From Flavipsychrobacter sp. (lineage in GTDB: Bacteria; Bacteroidota; Bacteroidia; Chitinophagales; Chitinophagaceae): DNA of 64,000 nt. This document shows positions 17,764-25,835 of this stretch, piece after piece. The stretch lies in contig JAEUVX010000003.1 of NCBI GenBank assembly GCA_016786615.1, positions 124,001 to 188,000 of the forward strand, written 5' to 3'. Every line of letters begins with the position of its first letter. Positions within the stretch are counted from its first letter, which is position 1. A model generated the notes under the pieces. It saw only the letters and a program-made list of their open reading frames with translations. It ran no database searches and was not told where the DNA came from. Position numbers and translations under genes: made by a program.

Positions 17764-19113
17764 CTATGCTCCTGCAGGTATGTGTATCGGGTCTGCGTAA
17801 TGTGCCAAACCGAAATTCCTGTTTTGTGCTTCGTCCGGATTATTTACGTGCCATTCAAACTCATCGCGGAAGTGGCGTATAGCCGCAGCTACCGGCCATG
17901 CGGCAGCATCGCCCAGCGGGCAGATGGTGTTACCTTCTATCTTGCGCTGGATATCCCACAACAAATCTATATCACTCAACTTACCTTTTCCGTATTCTAT
18001 ATTCTTCAATATTTTGTACATCCAGCCTGTACCCTCGCGGCATGGGCTGCACTGTCCGCAGCTTTCGTGATTGTAGAAGCGTGCCAATGTCATTGTATGA
18101 CGTACCACACATTGGTCTTCGTCTAATACGATGAAACCACCCGAACCCATCATTGAACCGGTAGCAAAACCACCGTCTGACAGGCTTTCGTAGTTCATAT
18201 AGCGTGCTTCGCCTTTTGCTGTTTTCAGCGTTAGGTTAGCAGGTAATATAGGTACAGATGAACCACCGGGGATACATGCTTTCAGCTTTTTACCATTAGC
18301 AATACCGCCACAGTATTCGTCAGAGAAGATAAACTCTTCTACTGTCTGCGTCATATCAATTTCGTAAATGCCCGGTTTCTTTACATTACCACAAACTGAA
18401 AGCAGTTTGGTACCTGTAGAACGACCTACACCTATTTTAGCATACTCCTCACCACCATTGTTGATGATAGGCACTACTGCAGCAAGTGTCTCTACGTTGT
18501 TTACCACCGTAGGGCGCATCCACACACCCTGTATGGCAGGGAACGGAGGTTTGATGCGTGGGTTGCCACGCTTACCTTCCAATGATTCTATCAGGGCTGT
18601 TTCCTCGCCACAGATATAAGCGCCACCACCACGCTGCACATATATTTCGCAATCAAAACCGCTATTCAGGATGTTTTTGCCAAGCCAGCCGTTGTTTTTT
18701 GCTTCTGCAATTGCCTGCTCCAGTATATCTACTATCCATGCATATTCTCCACGAATATAGATGTAGGTCATATTGCTGCCCAGTGCAAAGCTGCTCACTA
18801 TCAGGCCTTCTATTAGCAGATGAGGTAGGAACTCCATCAGGTAGCGGTCTTTGAAAGTACCAGGCTCCGATTCGTCAGCATTACACACCAAGTGGCGAGG
18901 TACACCTTCTGGCTTTGCCAGAAAGCTCCATTTCATACCTGTAGGGAAGCCTGCACCACCACGACCGCGAAGGCCACTCTTCTTCACTTCTTCCACTATT
19001 TCTTCCGGCGTCATTTTGAACGCTTTTTCCACAGAACGATAACCACCGTTTTTGCGGTATGCGTCGTAGTAGCGGATGCCTTCTACATGTGCGTGTTCTA
19101 ATAATAATTTCAT
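17764..19113 (-). CDS. nuoF: NADH-quinone oxidoreductase subunit F
   Basis: A 449-residue NADH-oxidising flavoprotein subunit of complex I. The NADH/FMN glycine-rich segment SGLRGRGGAGFPTGMKWSFL, the FMN segment CNADESEPGTFKDRYLM and the segment GAYICGEETALIESLEGKRG are all present. The N3 4Fe-4S cluster is supplied by CGQCSPCREGTGW and the later Cys in NTICPLGDAAAWP. The gene upstream in the operon is a small NTF2-like gene rather than nuoE itself; the gap is 28 bases. Confidence 0.97.
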   Translation of the reverse strand: MKLLLEHAHVEGIRYYDAYRKNGGYRSVEKAFKMTPEEIVEEVKKSGLRGRGGAGFPTGMKWSFLAKPEGVPRHLVCNADESEPGTFKDRYLMEFLPHLLIEGLIVSSFALGSNMTYIYIRGEYAWIVDILEQAIAEAKNNGWLGKNILNSGFDCEIYVQRGGGAYICGEETALIESLEGKRGNPRIKPPFPAIQGVWMRPTVVNNVETLAAVVPIINNGGEEYAKIGVGRSTGTKLLSVCGNVKKPGIYEIDMTQTVEEFIFSDEYCGGIANGKKLKACIPGGSSVPILPANLTLKTAKGEARYMNYESLSDGGFATGSMMGSGGFIVLDEDQCVVRHTMTLARFYNHESCGQCSPCREGTGWMYKILKNIEYGKGKLSDIDLLWDIQRKIEGNTICPLGDAAAWPVAAAIRHFRDEFEWHVNNPDEAQNRNFGLAHYADPIHIPAGA

Positions 19114-19141
19114 ATACCTAAACCCTAACGAGCTTTAATAT

Positions 19142-19561
19142 TTAAAGTTTTACACTCTGCCGGCTAAACAGTTGCCATTTTTTATTCTTCCATACCCACA
19201 CTTCCAGTCCGTGCAATCTGAATGGCAGGGTTTTACCTTCCATTATCACATCTATCTCCAGCGTCGCACGTATACATCCGGTATTTCCGTCTATAGTTAC
19301 CTGTTCGTCAGTCGATTTGATTTTTAAATAATCTATCGTGCCGTTGTACAGGTTATTCATCATTTCCTGTTTGGTTTCCACCCACCCGTTAGAGTGTCCG
19401 TACACCAGTTTGTTGCTCAACATACCTCTCAGTGCCGCAGTGTCTTGTTCTACTAATGCATTATGAAATGCAGCAGAGGCGGCCTTCAGGCTTTTTTCAT
19501 CCTGTGCAAAAACAGTACTGTATATAAAGAGCAATGATATGGTAACAATGATGCTACGCAT
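19142..19561 (-). CDS. Exported NTF2-like (DUF4440-type) protein inside the nuo operon
   Basis: A 139-residue protein with a signal peptide (MRSIIVTISLLFIYSTVFA) and an NTF2-like cone fold of the DUF4440/SnoaL-type superfamily: an N-terminal helix SAAFHNALVEQDTAALRGML, then LVYGHSNGWVETKQEMMNNL and a C-terminal sheet ending VWVWKNKKWQLFSRQSVKL. This last strand with W-K-x-x-K-W-Q is typical of the group. The start at 19561 lies one base from the nuoE stop, so it is translated as part of the operon. It is expected in the periplasm, unlike its cytoplasmic NuoE and NuoF neighbours. The fold alone does not give a function; a ligand-binding or enzymatic role is possible. Confidence 0.75.
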   Translation of the reverse strand: MRSIIVTISLLFIYSTVFAQDEKSLKAASAAFHNALVEQDTAALRGMLSNKLVYGHSNGWVETKQEMMNNLYNGTIDYLKIKSTDEQVTIDGNTGCIRATLEIDVIMEGKTLPFRLHGLEVWVWKNKKWQLFSRQSVKL

Positions 19562-19562
19562 A

Positions 19563-20060
19563 TCAGTTATTGTTTGCAGCGTTTCTTCTGCATTCGTCAA
19601 TTATCGCATCTACCTTTTCTTTCGTCAGGTGTTCGCGGTAGTGTTTGCCAAGCTGCATCATCGGTGCATAACCACAAGCACCCAGACATTCTGCAGGCTT
19701 CAAAGTAAACATGCCATCAGGTGTAGTTTCACCTTCTTTTATGCTCAGTTTTTCTTTGATGTACTCTATAATATTATCACTGCCATTCAGCATACAAGGG
19801 CCAGTGCGGCATACTTCAAATACGTATTTGCCAACCGGTTTCAGGTTGAACATGGTATAAAAAGTAGCCACCTCATATACCTCTATCGGCAATATATTCA
19901 ACACAGCGGCTACTTCATCCATAGCTTCAGTACTGAGCCAGCCGCCATTTTCTTCCTGTGCTATATGCAGTACAGGTATCAAAGCACTCTTATGCTTCCC
20001 CTCGGGGTAGCGCGCCATGATTTCTTTTACTTTATTCAGTTTTTCTGCCGAAAATTTCAT
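19563..20060 (-). CDS. nuoE: NADH-quinone oxidoreductase subunit E
   Basis: A 165-residue thioredoxin-fold subunit carrying the 2Fe-2S cluster N1a beside NuoF. Four cysteine ligands are seen in EVCRTGPCMLNGS and AECLGACGYAPMMQLG. The N-terminal helical part (MARYPEGKHKSALIPVLHIA) and EVYEVATFYTMFNLKPVGKY are family features. The stop is a TGA one base before the start of the NTF2-like gene. Confidence 0.96.
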   Translation of the reverse strand: MKFSAEKLNKVKEIMARYPEGKHKSALIPVLHIAQEENGGWLSTEAMDEVAAVLNILPIEVYEVATFYTMFNLKPVGKYVFEVCRTGPCMLNGSDNIIEYIKEKLSIKEGETTPDGMFTLKPAECLGACGYAPMMQLGKHYREHLTKEKVDAIIDECRRNAANNN

Positions 20061-20074
20061 TTCTCTTAACTGTT

Positions 20075-21313
20075 TTACGCATCAAGTTCGCCTGCAATAA
20101 CATTCAGGCTACTTAATGTAATAATCGCATCACTCAATAAACCACCGCTTACTATTTCAGGATATGCCTGATAATAAATAAAGCAAGGCCTGCGGAAGTG
20201 CAGACGATATGGTGTACGTCCGCCATCACTTATCAGGTAATAACCTACTTCGCCATTCGCGCCTTCTACACCATGATAAACTTCGCCCGGCAATACATCT
20301 ATCTCGCCCATCACCATTTTGAAGTGGAAAATCAATGCTTCCATCTTCGTATATACATCTTCCTTGGCCGGTAGGTGGAAATGGTCAGATTCCGGCGCAT
20401 AGAAAACATCTTTCTGCGTCGGGTCTTCCTGTTCAAGCTTAGCAATCTTTGCCAATGCCTGTTCTATAATCTTGTAGCTTTCCCAGATTTCGTCGTTACG
20501 CACCATGTAACGGTCGTAAACGTCGCCGGTAGTACCTACAGGTATTTTAAAATCAAAGTCTTCGTAAGATGAGTATGGTTGTGCGACGCGAACATCATAG
20601 TCTACACCCGCAGCACGCAGGTTAGGACCTGTGAAGCTGTAGTTGAGCGCACGCTCTGCACTGATAGGGCCTGCACCTATGCAACGCTCCATAAAAATGC
20701 GGTTGCGGTTAAGCAGGGCTTCAAATTCACGCATCACTTTCGGGAAGCCTGCCATGAATTTGTCTATCTTCTCCCATGCTACCTGTGTGAAGTTTCTTTC
20801 GAAACCACCCACACGGCCTATGTTTGTAGTAAGGCGGCTGCCGCACACCTCTTCGTATATTTCATATATCAGTTCGCGCCACTGGAACACATATGTGAAA
20901 CCCGTAAGCGCGCCCGTATCTACCGCTACTACCGAGTTGCATATCAGGTGATCGGCAATACGTGCCAGCTCCATGATGATGACACGCATATAGTCAACAC
21001 GCTTAGGCGTTTTGATTCCCAGCAGTTTTTCTATTGTCATGTGCCAGCCCATATTGTTGATTGGCGCGCTGCAATAGTTCAGCCTGTCAGTAAGCGGCGT
21101 TACCTGGTAGTAAGGACGGCGCTCCGCAATTTTTTCGAAAGCACGATGGATATAACCAATGGTAGGTTCAGTACTCAGTACTTTTTCACCATCAATCTCC
21201 ATAATGTTTTGAAACACACCGTGGGTAGCAGGGTGCGTAGGCCCCAGGTTCAGCGTAGTACTCTGCTTGGCAAGTGCTTCTTCTGCTAATTGTATATGTT
21301 GTTGCTCAGACAT
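20075..21313 (-). CDS. nuoD: NADH-quinone oxidoreductase subunit D
   Basis: A 412-residue 49-kDa-type subunit that forms the quinone site with NuoB. LNLGPTHPATHGVFQNIMEI holds the conserved His pair of the quinone pocket, and IGYIHRAFEKIAERRPYYQV and LTDRLNYCSAPINNMGWHM are family segments. The C terminus ends with DAIITLSSLNVIAGELDA, giving the conserved Asp-x-x-x-x-x-x-x-x-x-x-x-Gly-Glu-x-Asp end. NuoC and NuoD are separate genes here, not fused as in E. coli. It lies 28 bases after nuoC. Confidence 0.97.
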   Translation of the reverse strand: MSEQQHIQLAEEALAKQSTTLNLGPTHPATHGVFQNIMEIDGEKVLSTEPTIGYIHRAFEKIAERRPYYQVTPLTDRLNYCSAPINNMGWHMTIEKLLGIKTPKRVDYMRVIIMELARIADHLICNSVVAVDTGALTGFTYVFQWRELIYEIYEEVCGSRLTTNIGRVGGFERNFTQVAWEKIDKFMAGFPKVMREFEALLNRNRIFMERCIGAGPISAERALNYSFTGPNLRAAGVDYDVRVAQPYSSYEDFDFKIPVGTTGDVYDRYMVRNDEIWESYKIIEQALAKIAKLEQEDPTQKDVFYAPESDHFHLPAKEDVYTKMEALIFHFKMVMGEIDVLPGEVYHGVEGANGEVGYYLISDGGRTPYRLHFRRPCFIYYQAYPEIVSGGLLSDAIITLSSLNVIAGELDA

Positions 21314-21341
21314 CAGTCTTAAGTCAATTAGTTAAGTTCAA

Positions 21342-21854
21342 TTATACTATTGTACCGCCGCGGCCAAACATTTCATCGTCTTTGTCTGTACGTGTCGGGT
21401 CTTCCATCTGGTATTCTTTTCGCAGCGGGAAATAATCCATTTCATCAACATTCAATATCCTCCTCAGATCAGGGTGGCCTACGAAATTGACACCAAAATT
21501 GTCATACGTTTCGCGCTCCATCCAGTTGGCACCCGAGAATACTTTTGTTGCAGTGTACACATCCGGCTTTTCTACAGGTACGTATACCTTCAGGCGTAGG
21601 CGGATATTTTCAACCAGATTGTGCAAGTGATATACAACGCATAGTTCCTCGCCTGTCCTTTCAGGATAGTGTATTGCTGTAAGGTCTGTCAGAAACTGAA
21701 AACCTTCTGCATCATACATATACTGTATTACTTTCAGATTAGCATCAGCAGGCATCCTTGCTGTCAGCAAGCCGTACTGCTCATCCCACTCGGTAAGCTG
21801 TTCACCGAATTTATCTGAAAGTTTTTGTTTTAATATTTCGTTGGTCAATGCCAT
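21342..21854 (-). CDS. nuoC: NADH-quinone oxidoreductase subunit C
   Basis: A 170-residue 30-kDa-type subunit of the peripheral arm. Family segments are FLTDLTAIHYPERTGEELCV, VYHLHNLVENIRLRLKVYVP and WMERETYDNFGVNFVGHPDL followed by RRILNVDEMDYFPLRKEY. The ATG at 21854 (MALTNEILKQKL) is chosen over a TTG four codons upstream. A strong hairpin lies in the 59-base gap to nuoB, 23 bases before this start. Confidence 0.95.
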   Translation of the reverse strand: MALTNEILKQKLSDKFGEQLTEWDEQYGLLTARMPADANLKVIQYMYDAEGFQFLTDLTAIHYPERTGEELCVVYHLHNLVENIRLRLKVYVPVEKPDVYTATKVFSGANWMERETYDNFGVNFVGHPDLRRILNVDEMDYFPLRKEYQMEDPTRTDKDDEMFGRGGTIV

Positions 21855-21876
21855 ATTCAAAATCAAAAATTAAAGG

Positions 21877-21909
21877 TCAAAAAGCAAAAAGTTGTCGTTT
21901 GCTTTTTGA
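21877..21909 (-). other. Intercistronic hairpin between nuoB and nuoC
   Basis: TCAAAAAGCAAA (21877-21888) and TTTGCTTTTTGA (21898-21909) form a perfect 12-base stem with a nine-base loop. On the minus strand it begins five bases after the nuoB stop. There is no clear T-tail outside the stem. It could act in mRNA stability, cleavage or partial termination. Confidence 0.55.
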
Positions 21910-21913
21910 GTGA

Positions 21914-22477
21914 CTACTGTATCGCGTAGCTTTCCATCAATGCTTTGTACTGCGGGCTGTTGCGGCGTCGCAGGCTTTCATTCTGTACGAGGTCTTGCAG
22001 CTTCACAATGCCATCCAGTATAGCTTCGGGACGCGGAGGGCATCCTGCTACATACACATCTACAGGTATCACCTGGTCTATACCCTGCAATACAGGATAA
22101 GAATCGAATATACCACCACTGGATGCACATGCACCAATGGCAATAACCCAACGCGGTTCTGCCATTTGCAAATATACCTGACGTAGTACCGGAGCCATTT
22201 TCTTGGCAATCGTACCTGCTACCAGCAACACATCGCACTGACGAGGCGTAAAGCCCATACGTTCTGAACCAAAACGAGCCAGATCGTAATTGGAACCCAT
22301 AGTTGCCATGAACTCGATACCGCAGCAAGATGTTGCGAACGGTAAAGGCCACAAAGAGTTTTTGCGGGCAAGGCCTACAACTTTATCAAAAGAGGTAGCC
22401 ATAAACCCTTCTCCCGAATAACCTTCCGGTATCGGGGCCAGTTTCATATTAGTATTGTACTGTACGGGACGTCCCAT
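21914..22477 (-). CDS. nuoB: NADH-quinone oxidoreductase subunit B
   Basis: A 187-residue PSST-type subunit carrying the terminal 4Fe-4S cluster N2 that reduces quinone. Ligand cysteines are seen in FATSCCGIEFMA, then IGACASSGGIFDSYPVLQGI and VAGCPPRPEAILDGI. The start MGRPVQYNTNMKLAPIPEG fits the group. It is the second gene of the operon, 67 bases after nuoA. Confidence 0.97.
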   Translation of the reverse strand: MGRPVQYNTNMKLAPIPEGYSGEGFMATSFDKVVGLARKNSLWPLPFATSCCGIEFMATMGSNYDLARFGSERMGFTPRQCDVLLVAGTIAKKMAPVLRQVYLQMAEPRWVIAIGACASSGGIFDSYPVLQGIDQVIPVDVYVAGCPPRPEAILDGIVKLQDLVQNESLRRRNSPQYKALMESYAIQ

Positions 22478-22505
22478 AATCCTATTAAATTCTGTTTACC
22501 TGCAA

Positions 22506-22525
22506 TTTGTAATAACAATTACAAA
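22506..22525 (-). other. Intercistronic hairpin between nuoA and nuoB
   Basis: TTTGTAAT (22506-22513) and ATTACAAA (22518-22525) form a perfect eight-base stem with loop AACA. It is AT-rich and has no T-tail, so it is weaker than the B/C hairpin. Confidence 0.4.
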
Positions 22526-22544
22526 CCCATAATAGTTAAGCCTT

Positions 22545-22937
22545 TTAATCTTCCCAATCCAGCGCACCCTTCTTCACAATGTATATAAACCCGCACAGGA
22601 AGAATGCAACAAACATTATAACAGCCAAAAAACCTTCCTGGCCCAGCTCTTTAAAATTTACAGCGTAAGGATAAAAGAATATTACTTCCACATCGAACAA
22701 CACAAAAAGGATTGCTACTAGGAAGTATTTAATAGCCATTGGCTGGCGCGCATTACCTACTGAGGGGATACCACTCTCGAAGTTTATCAGTTTATCCTGC
22801 GTATTGCGCTTTGGCCCCAGAAACTGAGAAGCGCCTATTGTTAATACCACAAAACCTATCCCCACCAATAACTGAATAGCTACAGGTAAGTAGCTGAAGG
22901 GCGTTTGCTGGTCTACTGCCAATAATAAAAAGTTCAT
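22545..22937 (-). CDS. nuoA: NADH-quinone oxidoreductase subunit A
   Basis: A 130-residue membrane subunit of complex I with three helices. The loop FESGIPSVGNARQPMAIKYF holds the conserved Cys/Ser-x-Pro and Arg-Gln region, and LFVLFDVEVIFFYPYAVNFK carries the conserved Asp-x-Glu. It is the first gene of the 14-gene operon. A full promoter lies 38 bases upstream. Confidence 0.96.
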   Translation of the reverse strand: MNFLLLAVDQQTPFSYLPVAIQLLVGIGFVVLTIGASQFLGPKRNTQDKLINFESGIPSVGNARQPMAIKYFLVAILFVLFDVEVIFFYPYAVNFKELGQEGFLAVIMFVAFFLCGFIYIVKKGALDWED

Positions 22938-22974
22938 ATTATAACTATACTTCGAGCGTTCTGAACAGAGGTAG

Positions 22975-23004
22975 CAAAGTTATAGTTATGAGGCGAATTT
23001 GCAA
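22975..23004 (-). promoter_or_regulatory. Promoter of the nuo operon
   Basis: On the minus strand TTG (23004-23002) is followed by a 19-base spacer and TAACTTTG (22982-22975), an exact match to the Bacteroidota sigma-ABfr-type -33/-7 pattern. Transcription should start about 30 bases before nuoA. Confidence 0.75.
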
Positions 23005-23079
23005 GGGAAAACTATAGTATTTGTAAGTATTTACGGATACTTAATGCACTATATTCTGCTTAAATATTACTACAGGTCG

Positions 23080-24117
23080 TCACCGTTTAATAAAACGTAT
23101 GGTTTGTGTGTGATTTTCTGATAATACTTCCAGAATATACATTCCATTCGGCAAGTGTTTTACGTCAAGTGTGGTATTGATATTTTTCTTTGCTGCTTTT
23201 GCGGCAGATTTATGAACCAATGTACCTACGGTGTTATATATTTCAAAATTTACACTCTCTGCATTCAATGTACCACTTACAGAGAAGTGCCCTTCATTAG
23301 GATTTGGATAAATATAAACTGTATTAGATTGATTATTAATAATCAATGCTGCATTAGTGGTAGTATCAGGGTTGTCTGTTGTATCCTCAACACCTATTAA
23401 TGGGGCTTTTGTACAATAATTGCTGATTTCTGAATCAGATAATGCCCTATTATAGATTGCTATATCATCAATGGTACCTATAAAATTATACGGGAAAGAT
23501 GATCCTCCCCAAGGATATTTACCAATACAAATACTATCTGTAGATGAACCTATTATTGAAGACCAACCCGCAAATTTATTAATTAGAGTGCCATTAATGT
23601 AATGACGGGCAGTATCACCATCAAAGGTTAAAATGTAACAGTACCATGTATTTGTTCTCACTTTAACACTGCATTGTGTAGTTGTTGCCGGTAGTACTAT
23701 AGGGCCTGCCTGACCTGCAAATACATATAAATTTGTATCCGCAACAGAACAATCATTATATCCATTATCAAGATAATCTAGTATAAGACTACCGTTTGTA
23801 CCTTGTATGCCTCTACTGATAATAAAATTTCCCTGGCAAGGACCTGTATAGAAAGCTTTTGGCTTCATTACTGCACACATACTAATTTTACTAACATTCA
23901 TGTCAGACTTATATGGCACCCCAATAAAGCTGGTAACTGTATCGAACAAGTATGCAGTATTAGAAATCCCTTGTTTACCGTTCACAGGTTTAACATCATT
24001 AATATTGCCATGATGCGCTTTCCCTGATGCATCTTTCGCATTGCCCGAAAAAGGAAAATGTATTAATAAACCTGCAGTAGGGATTTGAGCTTTTAAACTT
24101 GTAAAATTTATTAACAA
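23080..24117 (-). CDS. LamG-domain surface protein with T9SS type A sorting domain; apparent N-terminal frameshift
   Basis: The open frame encodes a LamG/concanavalin A-like jelly-roll domain (about residues 15-235: LLIHFPFSGNAKDASGK ... TIDDIAIYNRALSDSEISNY) and a T9SS type A sorting domain from about residue 266 (VYIYPNPNEGHFSVSGTLN ... LPNGMYILEVLSE). The frame starts only at a TTG in mid signal peptide. Upstream, ATG at 24143 followed by six A reads into a stop; with one more A it would encode MKKTYIILFLLINFTSLKAQ, an ideal signal peptide. The gene is therefore either frameshifted, phase-variable, or affected by a sequencing error. The domain binds glycans or proteins in other cases; the ligand is unknown. 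It sits alone, divergent from the polysaccharide genes. Confidence 0.8.
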   Translation of the reverse strand: MLINFTSLKAQIPTAGLLIHFPFSGNAKDASGKAHHGNINDVKPVNGKQGISNTAYLFDTVTSFIGVPYKSDMNVSKISMCAVMKPKAFYTGPCQGNFIISRGIQGTNGSLILDYLDNGYNDCSVADTNLYVFAGQAGPIVLPATTTQCSVKVRTNTWYCYILTFDGDTARHYINGTLINKFAGWSSIIGSSTDSICIGKYPWGGSSFPYNFIGTIDDIAIYNRALSDSEISNYCTKAPLIGVEDTTDNPDTTTNAALIINNQSNTVYIYPNPNEGHFSVSGTLNAESVNFEIYNTVGTLVHKSAAKAAKKNINTTLDVKHLPNGMYILEVLSENHTQTIRFIKR

Positions 24118-24134
24118 GAAAAGTATTATATAGG

Positions 24135-24140
24135 TTTTTT
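24135..24140 (-). other. Homopolymer at the frameshift of the LamG gene
   Basis: Six T on the plus strand (A on the coding strand), directly after the probable ATG at 24143-24141. A seventh A would restore a 354-residue protein with a signal peptide. Confidence 0.6.
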
Positions 24141-24249
24141 CATATAGATTATTATTGCGCTAAGTTAGTACTATTTCGAAACAAAACACACATAACTAAT
24201 ACTAAAAGTAATTGTGCATCTTTGCAACTGTTATTTTTTGACATAAGTA

Positions 24250-25104
24250 ATGTTACATATTCAACGTAATCCAAGAATCTCAATAGTTATTCCTTGCTAC
24301 AATCATGGAATGTATATTGATGAAACAATAGCAAGCATTAATAACATAGAGGACAAAAATCTATTTGAGATAATCATTGTAAATGATGGCTCTACTGAAG
24401 AATTATGTAATCAACGGCTAAAAGCAATAGATGCCACCGGATTATACAAAATTATATGGCAAGAAAACCAAGGTGTTTGTGTTGCAAGAAATAACGGTTT
24501 TAAAGAAGTGAGGGGTGAGTATGTTTTACCTGTTGACTCTGACAATAGGATTACACCTGAATATATATATAAAGCAATAGAAATATTAGATACCCGCAAA
24601 GACATATCAATTATATATACCGACTCTATCCTTTTTGGTAATGAAAGTGGTATACGAAAAGCAGGAGAGTTTAATCTGCAAAGATTAATGTTGAATAACT
24701 TTATTGATAACTGCTCTGTTTTCAGGAACAGCATGTTAAAAGAGTTAGGTCCGCATGACACTTACAAAACAATCAATGGAGTAGAAGATTGGGAGTTTTG
24801 GTTAAGGGCAGCTTTTAATGGTTATAAATTTCATTACATCAATGAACCATTATTTGAATACAGGGTACTTTCAGATTCAGGTTCCGCAAGATTAAATGCA
24901 AATAAAATAAAGGGGAACTCTAATATGGATCATTTTAAAAATAAACACCCCTACTACTTTGGACCACAGTTTGTAGATGACTATTTTATCAAAAAATTTA
25001 AAACCAGCCCTATAGGTTTTATTGGTAAACTCATTCTTAAAGTTTACTTCCCTCATAGGTTTGCAAAACTTGTCGAAAAAGGGAAACTGAGAAAATACAT
25101 ATAA
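24250..25104 (+). CDS. Family 2 glycosyltransferase
   Basis: A 284-residue GT-A fold enzyme of family GT2. ISIVIPCYNHGMYIDETIAS opens the nucleotide-sugar domain, IIIVNDGSTEE binds the nucleotide, VLPVDSDNRITPEY carries the metal-binding Asp-x-Asp, and GVEDWEFWLRAAFNGYKF holds the catalytic-base Glu-Asp motif. No membrane helix is evident, so it is cytoplasmic or peripheral. It starts a four-gene set with a methyltransferase, a second GT2 and a flippase, which suggests synthesis of a surface glycan. Donor and acceptor sugars are not deducible. Codon use and AT content look slightly higher than in the nuo region. Confidence 0.88.
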   Translation: MLHIQRNPRISIVIPCYNHGMYIDETIASINNIEDKNLFEIIIVNDGSTEELCNQRLKAIDATGLYKIIWQENQGVCVARNNGFKEVRGEYVLPVDSDNRITPEYIYKAIEILDTRKDISIIYTDSILFGNESGIRKAGEFNLQRLMLNNFIDNCSVFRNSMLKELGPHDTYKTINGVEDWEFWLRAAFNGYKFHYINEPLFEYRVLSDSGSARLNANKIKGNSNMDHFKNKHPYYFGPQFVDDYFIKKFKTSPIGFIGKLILKVYFPHRFAKLVEKGKLRKYI

Positions 25105-25114
25105 TATAAGCACA

Positions 25115-25834
25115 ATGAGAACCGAAAATCTAGAGAGGCTCAGCTATCCTACAGCGGGTATTAATCATCCATATTACATTGAATACAAATACCTTTTTGC
25201 AGACCTGAGGGATGCAATATCAAAGTATGCCAAGGGAGATGTACTGGATATTGGCTGCGGTAACAAGCCCTATAAACCTTTTTTTGAAGGAAAGATAAGC
25301 AGTTATACCGGTTGCGATATCATACAATCTGACAGGCAACTTGTTGATATTATATGTCCTGCAACAGATATACCATTGCCCGATAATACAAAGGATACTG
25401 TCTTTACCACACAGGTAATAGAACATGTTGCAGACCACAGAAAACTATTATCGGAGGCATTCCGCATTCTTAAACCCGGTGGCTGTATCATACTATCGGG
25501 GCCAATGGCGTGGGAACACCATGAAGAACCTTATGATTTTTTCCGCTTCACTAAATACGGTTTTGAGTACATATTAAGCGAAACAGGTTTTACAGATATT
25601 GATGTAATACCCAATGGCGGCAAATGGGCAATGGTAGGCCAGCTGTTACATAACAGCCTGCGCTCATCGTGCTACGGCAAAAAGTCCGTTAAGGCAAAGA
25701 TATTGAAGTCAATCTACTTCCTTTTCAGGCTGAAGTGGATTATAAACATGTTTTTTACATGGCTCGACAATTTTGATAAAGACTATAGTGCTACACTTAA
25801 CTTTGTAGTTGTTGCTAAAAAGCCAAACGCATAA
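25115..25834 (+). CDS. Class I SAM-dependent methyltransferase
   Basis: A 239-residue methyltransferase of the Methyltransf_11 type. Motif I is VLDIGCGNKPYKPFF (about residue 45-60), motif II region TVFTTQVIEHVADHRKLLSE, and the post-motif helix FRILKPGGCIILSGPMAWEH. It begins ten bases after the first GT2 and its end abuts the second GT2 start (one base between stop and ATG). It likely methylates a sugar or lipid-linked intermediate of the glycan made here, by inference from neighbours. Confidence 0.87.
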   Translation: MRTENLERLSYPTAGINHPYYIEYKYLFADLRDAISKYAKGDVLDIGCGNKPYKPFFEGKISSYTGCDIIQSDRQLVDIICPATDIPLPDNTKDTVFTTQVIEHVADHRKLLSEAFRILKPGGCIILSGPMAWEHHEEPYDFFRFTKYGFEYILSETGFTDIDVIPNGGKWAMVGQLLHNSLRSSCYGKKSVKAKILKSIYFLFRLKWIINMFFTWLDNFDKDYSATLNFVVVAKKPNA

Positions 25835-25835
25835 T

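Noticed and set aside
17332..18126. A 264-codon plus-strand frame opposite nuoG and nuoF
   Set aside because: Composition typical of a shadow frame; the minus-strand genes are certain from their cluster motifs.
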